The notes under the pieces are model-generated. The model was not told where the DNA came from and searched no databases. It saw nothing but the letters and a program-made list of their open reading frames with translations. Shown here in pieces: positions 45,796 through 56,300 of a stretch of DNA of 64,000 bases. The translations under genes were made by a program, and so were the position numbers. Source of the DNA: Trichosporon coremiiforme (Eukaryota > Basidiomycota > Tremellomycetes > Trichosporonales > Trichosporonaceae); assembly GCA_039545355.1 (NCBI GenBank), contig BCJJ01000005.1, positions 1,911,447-1,975,446 of the forward strand, written 5' to 3'. Position 1 is the first letter of the stretch. Every line of letters starts with the position of its first letter.

Positions 45796-47388
45796 CTACC
45801 CCTGCGTCTTGTGGTGCTTCGCCATGACCTCAACGCCAGCGGCACGAGTGCAGCGGTCGTCGATGGGCACGTCCTCCTCGTCATCGTCGTCGGCGTACTC
45901 GTCTTCCTCTTCGTCCTCGTCGCGTGAGGAGCCGGTCATGTTGCTAGCATTGCTTTGGTAGCTCGCCCCGGAGCCCTTGCGGTTCGGCATCTTGACGGCG
46001 TACATGACGTGGTGGTCGCCATCGTGCGCAGCGGAGTGGTTGATGTCATCCGCCTTGTTCAGCATCTCGACGTGGCCCGGCTGCGGCGCAGAACTGCCCG
46101 AGACGATGCGCGGGAGCTCCGAAGGGCGCTCCATCGGTGTTGTCGGGCTGAGAGCCGGCTGGCCGTCCGAAGTGTTCGATGACGCACTGCTCATGCTGCC
46201 ATGGCCTCCCTGAACGAGACTTGGCGGGAGCGACTCAGAAATGAGCCGCTCACCCATTGGTCCTACCTCGCCAGCGGCGGGCGGGGCATTGCCGCTGGTG
46301 GCAGCAGCGGCAGCGCGCTCCTCAGCCACCTTCGCCTCACGGGCCTTGCGCTCGCGCTCCTCGCGCCTGCGCTTGACCCAAGCCATACCACCTCCGTCAT
46401 CGTCTTCACGGCCCTTGGTCGAGGAGCCGTAGCCCTTCTGGCTGCTGCCCCATTCGACGAAGGTGGGCTCCATGCGGCGTCGGCGGGCCGCCTCGTCAGC
46501 CGCAGCCTCGGAAGCGCGCCTCGCACCGTACACCCTACCGTTGATCATTCGGACGGGTTTCATGTCGACGCTCGCCGATCCGCGGCGGTGCTGGTTGTCG
46601 CCCTTGTCGGAGCTTCCACGGCGGCCCATGAACATGGCACCGGCGGTGGAGCCGGTCATCTGCTTCTTGCGCTCAATTTCGGGAGAGAAGCGGAACGGTG
46701 ACGAGCCGATGAATCCGCCAGTCGAGACTGACTTCTTCAGGGGCTGGCCCTGGTAGCCCTCATGCGACTCATCGTCCCGGTCCGAGTGGTTGCTGGTGAA
46801 GGACGAAGGTCGACCCTTTCGCGACTTCTTCTTGTCGCGGTACATGCCGAGCGTCATCCACTTGCCCCAGTCGATGGAAGCATCCGAGTCGTCGTCAGAC
46901 TCGTCGTTCTCGTCCGTCGTGTAGAACGTGTCATCGTAATCCATGTTCTGCGGACCGACAGTGTAGATTCGCTCGCCCTCGGGGCCCTCACCCGGTGTGT
47001 AATCCACATTGCGGCCGGTGGAGAGCGATCGGGGCCTGGGTTCGGGCAGTGGCGCAAAGCGAATGCGGGGCGAGTGGACACCAGGCGCAGTCACACCTGC
47101 AGAGGTCGAAGAAGTCGGTTGGGGAGAGTGGGAACGGTGGGGGATGGCTGGCGGCGAGACGATCGTAGGATGAGCCAGGGGAGCAAGGGCGGGCTGTTCT
47201 TCGCCTTCGGGTGTTACCAGATTGACCTTCAGGTCCTGGGCGGGGAGGCCGCGATCGTCTGAACCACTGCGGGGGCGGAACGGAGAGGCTGGTCGTCCGT
47301 CGTCAGAGCGGTTCAGCAAGATACCGCTGACAGGGTTCTCGGTGCGGCCGTAGCCGTGGTTGGAGGGAGGCAGTGCAAGAGACGTCAT
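45796..47388 (-). CDS. Low-complexity conserved-looking protein, unknown function (530 aa, single exon)
   Basis: The single frame runs from ATG at 47388 (MTSLALPPSNHGYGRTENPV) to TAG at 45796. Ser/Pro-rich N-terminal sequence is followed by an acidic patch (DYDDTFYTTDENDESDDD) and a motif DASIDWGKWMTLGMYRDKKK. Next come a basic segment with MINGRVYGARRASEAAADEA, an Arg/Glu-rich helix (MAWVKRRREERERKAREAKV), and a strongly acidic C-terminal block. Codon use is like the other genes. The discrete non-low-complexity pieces suggest a protein conserved among related fungi, but I do not recognise it and assign no function. The open frame extends upstream of 47388 without another ATG, so an upstream coding exon cannot be excluded. 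Confidence 0.7.
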   Translation of the reverse strand: MTSLALPPSNHGYGRTENPVSGILLNRSDDGRPASPFRPRSGSDDRGLPAQDLKVNLVTPEGEEQPALAPLAHPTIVSPPAIPHRSHSPQPTSSTSAGVTAPGVHSPRIRFAPLPEPRPRSLSTGRNVDYTPGEGPEGERIYTVGPQNMDYDDTFYTTDENDESDDDSDASIDWGKWMTLGMYRDKKKSRKGRPSSFTSNHSDRDDESHEGYQGQPLKKSVSTGGFIGSSPFRFSPEIERKKQMTGSTAGAMFMGRRGSSDKGDNQHRRGSASVDMKPVRMINGRVYGARRASEAAADEAARRRRMEPTFVEWGSSQKGYGSSTKGREDDDGGGMAWVKRRREERERKAREAKVAEERAAAAATSGNAPPAAGEVGPMGERLISESLPPSLVQGGHGSMSSASSNTSDGQPALSPTTPMERPSELPRIVSGSSAPQPGHVEMLNKADDINHSAAHDGDHHVMYAVKMPNRKGSGASYQSNASNMTGSSRDEDEEEDEYADDDDEEDVPIDDRCTRAAGVEVMAKHHKTQG

Positions 47389-48600
47389 AGTGAGATGGGC
47401 CGTCGGCGGTGGTGGTGGTGGAGTCTCCACAGGCGGTGTTGACGGGTTTAAGGGTGTGTGGAGGACGGGCCGCGAGTGGCAAGTGAGTTGCTCGCTGGCA
47501 AGGACGGGGAGGAGGGTGAGCTAGATCTGTGGTTGGAAATGTGTGTGTAAGTCGGTGTCCGCGGTGAAGCGTGAAGTGCGATGAAGACGTGTCGTGGATG
47601 GAGTAGTTTGAATATTGCAGAGGTCGGCAGTCGGCACTGTGGTGGCGGGAGGGGACAACACTTGACAGTCGCCGAAAGTGGGTTAGGCTAGACTATCGAG
47701 TGGTCTGTGCTGATTTCAGGGTACGCAATCGGAGGGATAAGATACGGATAACGATGAGGGAGGCGTGAAATCGAGCGTGAGCGTGAGCGGTTCTAATGAA
47801 AGAAGGCAAGAAGTCGACAAGACGGAGATGAGGTGGAAGGGACAGAGTATGAAGAGGGGAAGTGCACGAAAGATGCGACGGCGAAACCAAAGACGAGTCG
47901 TCGGTCAGTTGCTCGCAGGCAGGCAGGACGCCAGGAGGGGCAGGTATTTGACCTCAGACTCGGTTGTATTGGCATTTGGTGAGAGGTACCAGAGCGATCC
48001 AGGACAGCCAGGAGCGGACGGCCAGGATCCCCCGCCAGCTAGCGCGCTGTCCCAGATCTCTTGCCTGGTCCCGCTTGGGATGTCGGAGGTGCCGTACCTT
48101 GACTCGACGCCTCCTTCCGCCGGGCCACTGCTGCATCACGCCAGCGCCAAGACACCCCTTTTGCGCTTTTACGCCCTCCGCTGGGTCCTTGACATCACTG
48201 CGATCGTCATTCCAATTAACCCGTAAGCCTTAAAGTTCCAGCAAGCATACGTTACCACGCTCTCCTCTGCCGCTGTTGCATCACTCCATCACCAGTGCAA
48301 CGGTCCTGTGTCATGCACACTACACGCTGCCGTCAGCTGCTCACGCCTCGTCACCAGCCTAGTGTCGTTCATCGCCGTGCATGCAGTAGGGGCATCGCTA
48401 TCGGTACGTGCCAGCACGGTCAGCGAGGGGAGATGTACCCGGATGTACCCGGTGGCGGGCATGGGCACCTGACCATTTCCTTCCGCCTGCTGCAGTGTGC
48501 ATGCCAGGGCGGGCGGGGCCTCTGACTCGCGGCTTCTGCTTGGGCCCAGACCGGTTATCACTGACCAAGGATTAAGGAGTAGGCACATGGGTGAGCGGGA

Positions 48601-49248
48601 TCAAAAGGGACCATAACAGCTCCGCGTCTGAGGGCCAGTCCCCTCTGCTTCAAGGCAGACCACCCGAGGCTCGGCGCCGCAGCAGGCCGTTGTTGACAAG
48701 TGAACCTCGGGGCGTACGCCTCCCTGGGTTGCCGGGGTGAACCACTGACCAGGGGTAGGCTTCAGCTCCCTGATACATTCAGGGATTGTGAGGCGGGGCG
48801 CCAAACCTGGGATGACGTTTCGATTACACTCCAGGCTGGACCCTTGGTTTCCATCATCTGACACCTGCCAGCGGCCTCCGTACCTAGCGTCTGTCCCTCC
48901 TGATCGCGCATTCGCTGAGCAGCGCGGCCATCGCTCGAACCGAGCCGAGGGACGTCGGGTCGGGCGGAAGTTGCCTCCCTGAAACGCCGCTGTCACCGCC
49001 GAACACTCGCTCCGTTGCGCAGCGGACAAATGCCGTGTTCTAATGCCGAGCTTGCTGAATTGCTTCGCCTCGCTTAATACTTGCATCGTCTGGGGATGGG
49101 GCAGCGAGGCCGACGTAGTAGCCGGGGCTCTTGGGAGAACGGAGGTGAAGAAAGAAAAGAATGAAAGTATCCCGTCCCCATTAGTGAAAGAACGGCGCCG
49201 GTAGCGCGCACTCAAGCTGTGCGCATGATCGACGTACGGTACCGCCAA
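48601..49248 (-). other. GC-rich segment with 215-codon open frame and hairpins; coding or structured RNA unresolved
   Basis: A minus-strand frame is open for 215 codons and ends TGA at 48601-48603, but its first codon is not ATG. The translation is not low-complexity (for example GGNFRPTRRPSARFERW and IPECIRELKPTPGQWFTPAT). No domain is recognised. The DNA also holds small inverted repeats such as ccctga-tacat-tcaggg at about 48764-48780 and ctgc-ttcaag-gcag near 48648-48661. Either an unrecognised gene or exon, or a structured non-coding RNA, would fit. Confidence 0.25.
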
Positions 49249-49310
49249 ACCGGAGACGCGTCCGCTGACTTTTTGGCGCCACGTCTATACGCTAGCTTTT
49301 GGCTCGCATG

Positions 49311-49338
49311 GGCAGCATGGCAGCATGGCAGCATGGCG
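49311..49338. repeat. Short tandem repeat (cagcatgg)n
   Basis: Three copies of an 8-bp unit lie in intergenic sequence. Confidence 0.75.
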
Positions 49339-51883
49339 TTGCCAAGAGAATGCAGTGATTGAGCCCCAGATTAGTTCAGGGTGGGCGCAGGGATGGCAAA
49401 CCGTGCCAGGCTTTTTGGCCCGCCTCGACTCGGGCTGGCAGGCTGCCATCAGGGCATGGTGGCGCAGCACTGGGCCCGACTGTGCGTTGGATAGTGGATC
49501 GTTCTGAATCTTCCATGCCTGAGGGCTGCACGGAGTGATGATGGAGACCAGACTCCGAGCTCTGTGCTGCGCTAATGACTACACGGTCGCCGGCGTAATT
49601 GTACGCCATATGGGTTCCAGGCTCCATGGTGGTGCGTGCGTGGAGTTCACCGGTTCATCCGACAGTTCTGCCTGTGAGGATCGTGTGCAACGTGAACAGC
49701 TACGTCGAACTGCGATGCCAAAGTTTGAGATTCACCGCATACGGACAATATGGCCAGTGAAGCGACGTACGCGCCGATTGATTACGCAAGGCTTGCACCG
49801 AACGCACCGAAAACGGCAGCGAATCACGCGTCGCGCAGCAGCCATCAGCGACCGAAGGTACCGTCCATAAGCAGTCTGAATGACAGGAGCAGGCGAGCAG
49901 GAGGCGTCGCGGCGCTGCTTTCGGTCGGGCAGACAATGCAAAGAGACGCCAGCACCCCACTCTGAGCCTGAACATTGTTCGCTTCGGGTGGAGATCGACC
50001 GTGCCGCATGCGTGTCAGGTGACCGCAAAGTTCGCCGCAAACCTGACAGCTCGCAGACGACGCAAGGGGTTCGGAAAGTGAAATCCCACGCTGAGGACAT
50101 CACGTGGAGCTAGATTACCACACATTCCCAGCCAGTCCAGGATCGCTGCTCTGGCATCCTGGGAGACAATCGAGATAGGCTGGGCAGGCGGCTCCTGATT
50201 GTGGGTGGAGTGCGCCCCATCACTCCGACACGCCGAGCACCACCCCATCAGCTCCAGCGAGGTACCAAGATACCAAGAAGTGCCCAGCTGCCCCACACAG
50301 GTGTGCCAAGCTGCGCCGAGAGCTCTAAATTTGGCAGACTTGGAGCGACTCCAGAACGACGAATCGGGACTATGATCTTGACCACACGTTGAAATATGAA
50401 CGCGTGCAGCACGCCCAATTCAGCAGTGCACGCAGAGGCCGAAACAGACGAAACAGGCTGAGTGAATGCGCCAGTGTGTAGCCGCACCTGAAGCCCTCGA
50501 CCAAACCGCATTGGGCGATCCCGCGAACGGAGCTGCCGTGCGCGGGTACCTGCAACAGAAGATCTACATGTCACCTCCCGTTCGGGCAGGTGCTGTGCAA
50601 AGATGCGTGCGGTATGCTGGAGCGCGTTGGACCAACGGACGGGTGCGCGGGTGTGCGCACCAGAATGTGGAAGTACGTGTCTGGGAATCGATGCCGGCGT
50701 GACCGGCTCTGGCACAGTCGTGATTACGTCGCATCGCGTCGCTTGCCGTACGTGTCGCTGTCGGACGGACTTGGCCAGGCTCGTTGACGTCGCTGGCCGA
50801 GTCTTGGCTGATGTCTTCACGCAGGAGCGGACGCCCGGTGTCCGCTCAACTCTTACCATCTCTGCCTCGAGTATATCATGATCGAGGGGCAGAGCATGCA
50901 ATCAAGGAATTGACACATCGCTGGAAGCAGCCTAACCTCCCGGGCATGGCTCGTACCCGCCTCTGACACCCTCCGAAGTTCACCTTCCACGACCTCCAAA
51001 ATTGACTGCGCGAGACTTACTGCAAACATCAGTCGCGATGAGACCTAGCCTAGATGAGACCAAGATGACACCAGGTCCCTCATGCCCCTTCATGCGCGAC
51101 GACGCTCGGACAAAACAAACGTTTCAAGTGTCGGCACACCCGGCACATCCGGCACGGAGGCATGGAGGCTGGTAGCGTCGTGCACTGACACACGGACCCA
51201 TGTGGTTCCAGTCGCTATCTGATTAAGCAAGGCTGGATCTGGTCTCCGACGGAGAGGCGGAGAGGTTAGAGGCTTTCATGTGTTGTATGCTGACAAGGTG
51301 TGGCGGGCGCCACATCTTTCATCTCGTTCTTTCAAGCCATCCTAACCAAGTCAATGGCTTGCACCACTTCAATGGACGCTGTGTGTAGTTGAACAGAACC
51401 ATCCTCAGCGACCAGCGAGAGATAGCGAAGAGCGCTCTCAGAATAGAACTGATCGGAGGACGCTTGGCTGTGATCGATCACCGCAACACTCCAACAAGCC
51501 CCACGACTTGAGGAAACCGAATACCGTGCACAGCACATGGCAGCAGGCTGTGCTGGTTAGCTGATCTTCGTATCGCAGCCGCCTCGAAAACGTCGCTAAT
51601 CCTCGACGGAGCACAGGATCATGGGACAGAGATTCGTTGACAACTAGCAGCCCCGTCACTGTGAGCAGGCACTGCCGCCTCTATCTGAGATCTTTACAGA
51701 TCTTGGGTGCTGAGATTGGCTGCCGTTTACTCCAGTTTCCAGTAGATATCGGTAGCGAGCACGGCTCATGGTCAAGACCTGAAGGCGGGGTGGAACAAAA
51801 AAAGGAAGCAGATCGGGACCTCGCGTCGGGGGTGGCGTTCTCAACTCAGCCCCGCGGTTGTTAAAGCTTGTTATGCATGTCAT

Positions 51884-53093
51884 CTACACGATGGGCTCCT
51901 TGGGCGCCTCTTTCCCGACGACACCGTAAATGTCTGCGCGCTTCTGGTCCGCGAGCGGCAGCTGCTTCCTAACCTCGCTGTCTGTCAGCTTTTGCAGGGG
52001 TGGCATTCAGCTTACCCAATGTTGTTGACGTCGACGTCACAGATAAAGAACTCGCCGCCGGCGTCGTAGATCGCGTTGATCTCGGCCTCGTCCCGGCCGT
52101 CGCCCACGCTCCGTAGGCGTCCAAGTTGCCGTCCCCATGGGTCGAACGCAAGTGCTTCGCCCCATGACGTCCGCCCCGACTTCCCAGGGTTGTGCAGCCC
52201 GTACTGCGTCGCGGCAAGGACATAGACCTGGTACTGAATCGCGGTCGCGCGCTGCCATTAGCTGACGCTCTCTCCCACCAAGCTCACACAAAGCGTCGCT
52301 GTCTGTCAGCTTGTCATCCGGAGGAGGAAGCTTACCCCAGTGATCCCGGCCGGTCTTGACGGTAAAAGCGCTCGGGAAGGTGAGAATCTGCGCACCGAGG
52401 CGCGTAAGGATGATGTGCTGCTCGGGGAAGCGCAAGTCGTAGCAGATCTCGAGTCCAATCTTGCCTAACCCTGGTACATCGACAGGCGGCACAACCTCCT
52501 GTCCCGGCCGGATGCGGTCAGACTCGCCGGTGCGCTTCATGCGCTGCTCGCCGTTGGGTCCCGGCGTGCCCGGGAGCACGACGTCGAAGAGGTGCAACTG
52601 GAAGATCAGCTAGGAATGTGATGAGAGACCTCCAGCTCACCTTGTTGTAGCCAGCGAGCAGTTCGCCGCCAGTACCAATCAGCACCTGCGTGTTCTGCAC
52701 GCGGTCGTCTCCCTGCGGATCCTCCGGTAGGTCGTGGATGCCAGCGGCGATCACGACGCCGAGCTCCTTCGCCAGCTTTCGCAGGCCGAGCGCGTACTCG
52801 TGGTGCGATAGGGGCTGGGCGAGGTTGCGCGTTTCGTCGGCAGTAGCAGCAATGTAGTCAGAAGCCTCAGGCAGAAAACAGGCCTGCTGTCAGCTCATGG
52901 TACGCATCACCAAGCTCACCTTCGCACCAGCAGCGACGGCTTCGCGAATGACCTTATCCGACCTGGCCAGATTGTCCTGCACGTTGTTCGTGGAACGAAG
53001 TTGAACAACGGCCACCTTGGTCATTCTGGGAGTAAACGTAGCAAATCCTCGAGCAGAAGGGGCGAAGGTTCGCGCAAGTGAGCGTAAGAGCAT
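51884..53093 (-). CDS. NIT1: Nitrilase-superfamily amidase, Nit1/yeast Nit2-like, mitochondrial-type N-terminus (339 aa, 6 exons)
   Basis: The exons are 53093..52920, 52883..52641, 52597..52336, 52298..52288, 52251..52016 and 51977..51884 (1020 nt). The N-terminus MLLRSLARTFAPSARGFATF looks like a mitochondrial presequence, followed by MTKVAVVQLRSTNN. The catalytic triad is visible: Glu in ACFLPEASDYI, Lys in YNKLHLFDV, and Cys in GLEICYDLRFPE. Exon 4 is only 11 nt; with it the region reads DHW-ATLC-RATAIQYQVYVL, the same spacing as HWEVLLRARAI in relatives. Without it the frame breaks. Known members (human NIT1, yeast Nit2) hydrolyse deaminated glutathione, a metabolite-repair reaction. It shares a 211-bp divergent promoter with REV3. 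Confidence 0.92.
52288..52298 (-). other. 11-nt internal coding microexon of the nitrilase gene
   Basis: The microexon lies between introns 52299..52335 (GTAAGC ... GCTGACAGACAG) and 52252..52287 (GTGAGC ... GCTAATGGCAG). It completes a split Gly/Ala codon and adds three codons (ACG CTT TGT). Both flanking introns have the donor and branch-point form used throughout the window, and total coding length stays in frame only when it is included. Confidence 0.85.
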
Positions 53094-53304
53094 GGTTGGG
53101 CGACGGCGAAAGATAACGCAGCCCGCCGACGGACATCAGCGAACAGACGTCCAGACAGCGACGGATGATGCGATTTCGTGGGGTCCCCGCATTCTGTGAC
53201 ATTACGAGCCGAAAGCTGGATGACTGTATTTGGCCATCCTCACCTTCCCATCCTCCTCAACCTCGACAGACAACGAACGGCCTCAGCTCGAGGCGCCCGC
53301 TACT
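53094..53304. promoter_or_regulatory. Divergent promoter of the nitrilase and REV3 genes
   Basis: Only 211 bp separate the two start codons, so both core promoters and leaders lie here. No individual element was recognised. Confidence 0.6.
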
Positions 53305-56300
53305 ATGTCCTCTCAAGGGGATCCGGAGAGTGAGTTACCTGCAGGTGAGCTACGAAACTGACAGGCAGGCGTGGCCGCTCTCCGCCTCCGGATCACCCAG
53401 ATTACGACCTCGATGGCCGCACCCTTCCACAACCTCCGCAACGACTACGCGCCGCCTTCCCTGCCGTCAGCCATTCCTCCAGGATTGTTGCCTAGCCAAG
53501 TTCCCGTACTGCGCATTTTTGGAACGACGCCTCAGAACCAGAAGATATGCGCCAACATCCATCTGTGCTACCCGTACTTCTTTGTGCCGTTCCCGATGGA
53601 CTCGCCAGACCCCTTGCGACCTGAGCGCGTCATCCGACTGTGCCAGCGCTTCGCAGTCAGCCTTAACCATGCTATTTGCCTTGCCTTACGACAGAACCCG
53701 ACGGGACCGACGAACGCGGCGAACTTTGCCGGCGGCACAGACCCAAAACACCTGCACGTCGTCTCCGTGATGCTGGTGAAGGGCCATCCGTTCTATGGGT
53801 ACCATCTCGGCTACTCGTATTTCCTCAAGGTCTCCCTGGCGAACCCGTCCCGAATGCGAGTTGCGGTGGAGCAGCTACACAAGCCTGTTGTACTCGGTCG
53901 GGAGTGGCAACCTCACGAGGCTCATCTCAGCCACGCCCTGCAGTTCATGTGCGACTTCGACCTGTACGGATGCGGCTTCCTCGACCTTTCTGGTGGCACG
54001 TTTCGCGAGCCGCTGCCGGAACCGGGGTCCAGTCAAGAAGGCGATTCATCATTGACTGTCAACACTTTCACCGTCCGCCAGGACATGGTGTACCCGATGG
54101 GGCTGTCGCCAGCGCGTGACACCCACTGCGACCTGGAGATTGACGTCCTTCCCCATCAGATCATGAACCGAAGCCGCTTACAGTCACGACCACTCCACCA
54201 CGACTTCATCGAACTCTTGCACAATCCACTTGATCCCGAGGAGAAGCTTGTTCCGGCTATGAGGGAACTGTGGGAGGACGAGCGCCGCCGCCGCGCCGCT
54301 AAGGGACTCGCGACGAGCGAGTCCGTCATGCTTCCTGTCAGTGGTGGTGGACGAGGAAGGACACTCGAGGAGCTCGGATACAAGATCGAGGGTCATGAGG
54401 TCAACAACAAAGGTGGCGACTGGAAGATTTCGGAGGAGCTCTGGGACTACATATCATTGCGGATGGCGAACGAGCGCAAGAAGCAAGGACTTTTGAACTT
54501 CAACCGCGTGTCCAGAGATCTGAAGGCTGGCGCTAATGGCGAGAAAGCAAAGTACGACAAGGTGAGTTGTGAAGGGACAGGCGAGGCAACTGACCTGCAG
54601 TGGATCTTGACGGCGTTCGAGGCAGTATCTGCACACTGGCCCAAACCTTTTCGGCCAAAACCCACGCAGCAATCTGTTAAACAATCCTCAGTCTATCGGC
54701 GGAGCTCATCCGTCGTTCCATCTTCTTCGCCTCCTCTGTCATCATCTCCTCCGGTTCCGGATCTCGACGAGAAAGACAATCCGTTCGACGTCCTTGCTAC
54801 TCAAGCATCACAAGATGTCCCAGCAAAAGTCGAGGTTGACTACGACGCTGTGCAAGTCGCGGAAGAGGAGGAAGAAGACGATCCAGACGTACAACAACAC
54901 AAGGAAGCCGTCCGGTTACGTGCGGAGGAAGGTCAACGAATCAGGGCTACTCAGGCTGCCGCGGACGAGGACGCTGATGACGAAGAGCTGGATGAACTCT
55001 TCCGTCAAGCAATCAAGGGCGGGGAGAAGACACCGACCCGATCCCGGTCTCAGACTCCTAGCACGGTGGGAACGATGTCCACTGGTCGCCGAAGAGAGCG
55101 ACGACTGCGAAAGTTGACAGAGCAGGCAGGATTCGGTGACCTCAGCGACATCATGGATGAGAGCTTCACTTTGTTGTCCCCAAGCCAGAACCCATTTGCA
55201 GATCCGCAGACTCCGACCAAGCAAATAAAGACGCGGAATCCAGCTACCAATGGATCACAGGCCACCCCCTCATCCCTCGTGCGACGTTCTTTTGGCAGCC
55301 GTTCCAGAACGAGGACTGCTCGAATCGCTTCGCCCTCTCCCTCCAAGCCCAGTCCCAACGCTCTCGTTCTTCAGGAATCGAAGCGATCCGTGACTCACTG
55401 GACCCCTTCGCCTCAGTCTCCGACGCCAAAGGGCCGAAAAGTCATTACACCGAGCCCCGAAGAGCCGCTCTCTGAGATCAAGGTCGGACGTTCCAGCTCC
55501 CAGAAGCCCCCACCCAACGCCCAGCGGACGCCCGCCGTTTCCATGCTTGCCCCGCCGTCTGCCCTGACGATGCGCATGTTGAGCGCTACCCTCCCCAATA
55601 CCAACAGATCCAGCGGATCTACAGAGTCGCCAACTGCCTCCAAGCGGCCACTTACAGCTGCGCTACTGCACGATGACTCGAGCGGGTCTAAGGGATCCCC
55701 ATCTTCCGGAGAGCGCATGTCTCGCCCGAAGAAACGAGTTCGAGTCTCCAGCCCTGTGGTCAGCCTCACCCCACCACAGCCATCGCAAAGCGTGCCCGAT
55801 GGATCAGGCAGCTCTGGCGGCCCAGAGCTTGCCCCCGGAAGCTGGGAGTACGCTCCACGACCTCCAACTCTGCGGCAAGTAATGGACACGATGACGTTGG
55901 AAGGCGTCGAGCCAGTCGAGTATCGGGGCCCCTTCTACTCGAACCCCGAAGATGTTCCGCCCCGCCCCAAGCTCTTTGCTGGCAGAGCGTTTCGGCTAAA
56001 AGGTAACGGCGTGCAGGAGCTTCGACCCTTTGAGTACTCGACGGAGGTCAGCAAAAGCGCGAACGCCTGGCTGAAGACGAGGCGAATGGAACCCGCCACT
56101 ACTGAGTTCGGCTGGGAGTACGCACCCGTGCCCCCCTCTCTCCGGACTGTTGTCCACTACTGCAAGAGCAAAGACGAGCAGATTGCCGCCTCCATGGCCA
56201 CTGCCGCTGCTTCTCAGCTTGCTCGACCGACGCAGAAGAACAAGTACGGGTTCAAGTTCACTCAGAAGAAGACTGAGCGTGAGCAGAGAAACATGTCGGT

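Larger units (their letters stand above)
47389..51883. other. Long gene-poor region (about 4.5 kb)
   Basis: The right-hand 400-700 bp of the minus-strand gene's upstream side (47.4-48.1 kb) is probably its promoter and leader. A GC-rich segment with hairpins and a long minus-strand frame at 48601-49248 is described separately. The rest has only short overlapping frames. No tRNA or transposon was recognised. Confidence 0.5.

Noticed and set aside
48150..48180. cgcttttacgc segment resembling the U5 snRNA loop
   Set aside because: The loop sequence departs from the U5 consensus and no Sm site or flanking stem is seen.
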